Shown: positions 62,431 to 64,000 of the stretch, one piece after another | How positions within the stretch are numbered: the first letter of the stretch is position 1 | Layout of the letters: each line of letters starts with the position of its first letter | Assembly: GCA_965234475.1 (NCBI GenBank) | Contig: OZ248397.1 | Span: forward strand, 248,001 to 312,000 | Origin: Methylopumilus sp947499625 | GTDB lineage: Bacteria; Pseudomonadota; Gammaproteobacteria; Burkholderiales; Methylophilaceae | Length of the DNA stretch: 64,000 bases | Direction: 5' to 3' | Notes under the pieces: generated by a model | What the model was told of the DNA's origin: nothing | Database searches by the model: none | The model's input: the letters and a program-made list of their open reading frames with translations, nothing else | Made by a program: the position numbers and the translations under genes

Positions 62431-63372
62431 TTAGTCAATTTTGATAAATTGACCAAAAGATCGGCTTTGCTTGCCCGTTTTAATTTCATAGAGATACTCT
62501 TGCTTTGCCAAGTCAATGATAGAAATAGAGTCGCTTCTCCAATTTGAAGTCACTAACAGATTATCTCTTTCATCAATATCAATACCCTCTGGATTTCCAC
62601 CTACTTTAATTTTTCTGATTTCTTTTTTTATCTTGAGATCAATAACACTAATATTGTCATCTTGAGTATTAGTAACAAAGGCAAATTGGTTTTTCATGTC
62701 AGATACTACGCCATAAGGGTGATCTCCAACTTTAATGGTTTCCGTAGCAAATGAATCTATATCTATGATAGTTATTGAATCATCTAAAACATTAACAACA
62801 AAGAGTAAATTTTCCCTAACAAATATCCCGTAAGGATGATGACCTACTTTAATTTTTTTGATGAGATCTAAATCAGATTGACTGTAGATTTCTAATGTAT
62901 TTTCATCGCGATTGGAAATAAAAAGATACTTCCCTTTAGTGTCACATATCATGCCAGATGGGGATTTTCCAGTACTCATTTTTTTAATAACTGTTAAAGA
63001 TTTTATTTCGACCATAAGAATTTCACTATTAAACCAGTCACTCACATAAATATAGTCTTCATTAGTCGATTTGGTAATTCCTACTGGTGTTCCGCCCACT
63101 TTGATTGTTTTAATGATCTGATTCTGATGAAGATCTAAAACATTCACTGAGCCATCATTAGCGTTTGTAATAAAGGCGTAAGATTGTTTTAAAGAAATAG
63201 CAATACCCACAGGACCCTTTCCCACCGGGATTTCTTGCATAACTTTTTTCTTCTTAATGTTGACGACGCTTATTGTGTCAGAGCCTTGATTGGTGATATA
63301 CGCGATAGGCATGCTTGAGCATGCGCCCATTGAAAGACATGAAATGAGTAAAATGAGGTTTTTAAAAGTCAT
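62431..63372 (-). CDS. YVTN-repeat beta-propeller lipoprotein
   Basis: A 313-residue lipoprotein: signal with lipobox MGAC (Cys18), then seven YVTN-type blades. The repeat signature VGxxPxGI/V recurs at PVGKGPVGIAIS, KVGGTPVGITKS, STGKSPSGMICD, KVGHHPYGIFVR, KVGDHPYGVVSD and KVGGNPEGIDID, about 40 residues apart. It resembles periplasmic propellers associated with cytochrome and quinoprotein systems. It probably binds or scaffolds a partner at a membrane surface; which partner is unknown. It precedes the MxaD-like gene by 64 bases in the same direction. Confidence 0.82.
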   Translation of the reverse strand: MTFKNLILLISCLSMGACSSMPIAYITNQGSDTISVVNIKKKKVMQEIPVGKGPVGIAISLKQSYAFITNANDGSVNVLDLHQNQIIKTIKVGGTPVGITKSTNEDYIYVSDWFNSEILMVEIKSLTVIKKMSTGKSPSGMICDTKGKYLFISNRDENTLEIYSQSDLDLIKKIKVGHHPYGIFVRENLLFVVNVLDDSITIIDIDSFATETIKVGDHPYGVVSDMKNQFAFVTNTQDDNISVIDLKIKKEIRKIKVGGNPEGIDIDERDNLLVTSNWRSDSISIIDLAKQEYLYEIKTGKQSRSFGQFIKID

Positions 63373-63467
63373 GATTTAAGTTTTTTCGTAATAGATTCTA
63401 GCTTTAATTCTGACTTTTATTTAAACTAAATCTATGAAGAAATTAAAGAAATTCTTAGGGTGGTTTT

Positions 63468-63941
63468 ATGATTGACAAAGATGGTTATCGGCCAAATGTT
63501 GGTATCGTGATTTGTAATGCCGAGAATCAGGTTTTTTGGGCAAAGCGAACACAAGAGCATGCATGGCAATTTCCCCAAGGCGGGATTCAAAAAGGCGAAA
63601 CCCCAGAGGAAGCTATGTATCGAGAGCTTATGGAAGAAGTTGGCTTAAAGCCTCATCATGTAGAAATACTTGGCCGAACAAAAGACTGGTTAAAATATGA
63701 AGTGCCTTCACAATGGCTTCGAAGAGATTTTAGAGGTGTTTATAAAGGACAGAAACAAATATGGTATCTTTTAAGAATGCAGGGGCAAGATACCGATATC
63801 TTTTTAAAAAATACCAAGAAGCCTGAGTTTGATGCATGGCGCTGGCATGATTACTGGATGCCTCTTGATGAGGTGATTGAATTTAAAAGAGATGTTTATA
63901 GGCTTGCTTTAAACGAACTTCGTTTGTTTATAGATAATTAG
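63468..63941 (+). CDS. rppH: RNA pyrophosphohydrolase RppH
   Basis: A Nudix enzyme that removes pyrophosphate from the 5' end of mRNA to start decay. The box is GGIQKGETPEEAMYRELMEEVGL (residues about 38-60), with the RppH-specific KRTQEHAWQFPQGG before it and the QKQIWYLLRM segment. The length of 157 is typical of the gamma/beta form. An AGGGTGG ribosome site is close to the ATG. It is divergent from the YVTN-propeller gene. Confidence 0.96.
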   Translation: MIDKDGYRPNVGIVICNAENQVFWAKRTQEHAWQFPQGGIQKGETPEEAMYRELMEEVGLKPHHVEILGRTKDWLKYEVPSQWLRRDFRGVYKGQKQIWYLLRMQGQDTDIFLKNTKKPEFDAWRWHDYWMPLDEVIEFKRDVYRLALNELRLFIDN

Positions 63942-63942
63942 T

Positions 63943-64000
63943 TTATTTTTTTAATTCGGCGATAATTGTTTCACCATTAAAAACTTTTTCACCCAAAGTA
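63943..64000 (-). CDS. 3' end of an unidentified minus-strand gene
   Basis: The last 18 codons (TLGEKVFNGETIIAELKK and stop) of a gene that enters from beyond the right edge are read on the minus strand, converging with rppH. They look coding but are too short for me to recognise the protein. Confidence 0.5.
   Translation of the reverse strand, partial: TLGEKVFNGETIIAELKK

Noticed and set aside
63434..63475. A 13-codon frame overlapping the rppH start (MKKLKKFLGWFYD)
   Set aside because: rppH has its own good ribosome site (AGGGTGG), so coupling is not needed, and so short a frame is expected by chance.
1..64000. CRISPR arrays, prophage, transposons, tRNA or rRNA genes
   Set aside because: No repeat-spacer pattern, integrase, transposase or cloverleaf-like segment was seen in the intergenic gaps, all of which are shorter than 300 bases.

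Overview
The window is ordinary, tightly packed, A+T-rich proteobacterial chromosome. Gene content and order fit a betaproteobacterium, most likely a genome-streamlined aquatic methylotroph of the Methylophilaceae (Methylopumilus/OM43-like). Supporting signs are the order rplU-rpmA-obg-proB, the block pepP-ubiH-ubiI, an MxaD-like protein (an accessory of methanol oxidation), very short intergenic gaps and many 1-30 bp gene overlaps. No 16S gene is present, so the family-level call is inference. I found no tRNA, rRNA, insertion sequence, prophage, integrase or CRISPR array, and no gene-free stretch over 300 bases. The longest gap, about 270 bases, lies upstream of cysS.

Layout. 1-2119: the end of an OFA-type MFS carboxylate transporter, then ribH-nusB. 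2116-3916 (-): lpxH and two cyclophilins, one cytoplasmic and one exported. 4185-7709 (+): cysS, argJ and a Nudix/ThiE-like fusion (mutT). 7712-9718 (-): coaE-zapD-yacG followed by a periplasmic copper chaperone. 9820-11135: a small unknown protein facing ispB. 11301-15756 (+): rplU-rpmA-obg-proB-purE-purK. 15783-16046 (-): rpsT. 16259-21937 (+): murJ-ribF-ileS-lspA. 21977-24245 (+): an Asp-box propeller protein with a CPYC thioredoxin-like partner, a possible gene remnant and yjbQ. 24247-27028 (-): gpmI-envC. 27112-29450 (+): grxC, secB, an SH3-domain protein and gpsA. 29453-29917 (-): trmL. 30032-34555 (+): bioB-F-H-C-D. 34530-46558 (-): two long blocks, adk-leuS-lptE-holA-proA-nadD and lptD-surA-pdxA-rsmA. 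46751-53153 (+): amgK-murU, pepP-ubiH-ubiI, dsbC and a cold-shock gene. 53195-54433 (-): icd. 54454-57354 (+): rluE, aroC and an MFS transporter. 57372-63372 (-): folE2, dxs-ispA-xseB, an esterase, an MxaD-like protein and a YVTN propeller lipoprotein. 63468-63941 (+): rppH, then the 3' end of a gene on the minus strand.

How the genes work together. Most encode core functions: cofactor synthesis (riboflavin, biotin, ubiquinone, pyridoxal phosphate, NAD, CoA, folate/pterin and isoprenoids), outer-membrane assembly (LptD, LptE, SurA, LpxH), peptidoglycan precursor flipping and recycling (MurJ, AmgK, MurU, EnvC), and translation. The accessory part is small and mostly periplasmic: a PCu(A)C copper chaperone, the propeller/thioredoxin-like pair with His- and Cys-rich motifs, the MxaD-like protein and the YVTN lipoprotein. 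These are the best candidates for undescribed biology, plausibly tied to metal handling or methanol oxidation in the periplasm. I found no clearly novel multi-gene defence or mobile system.
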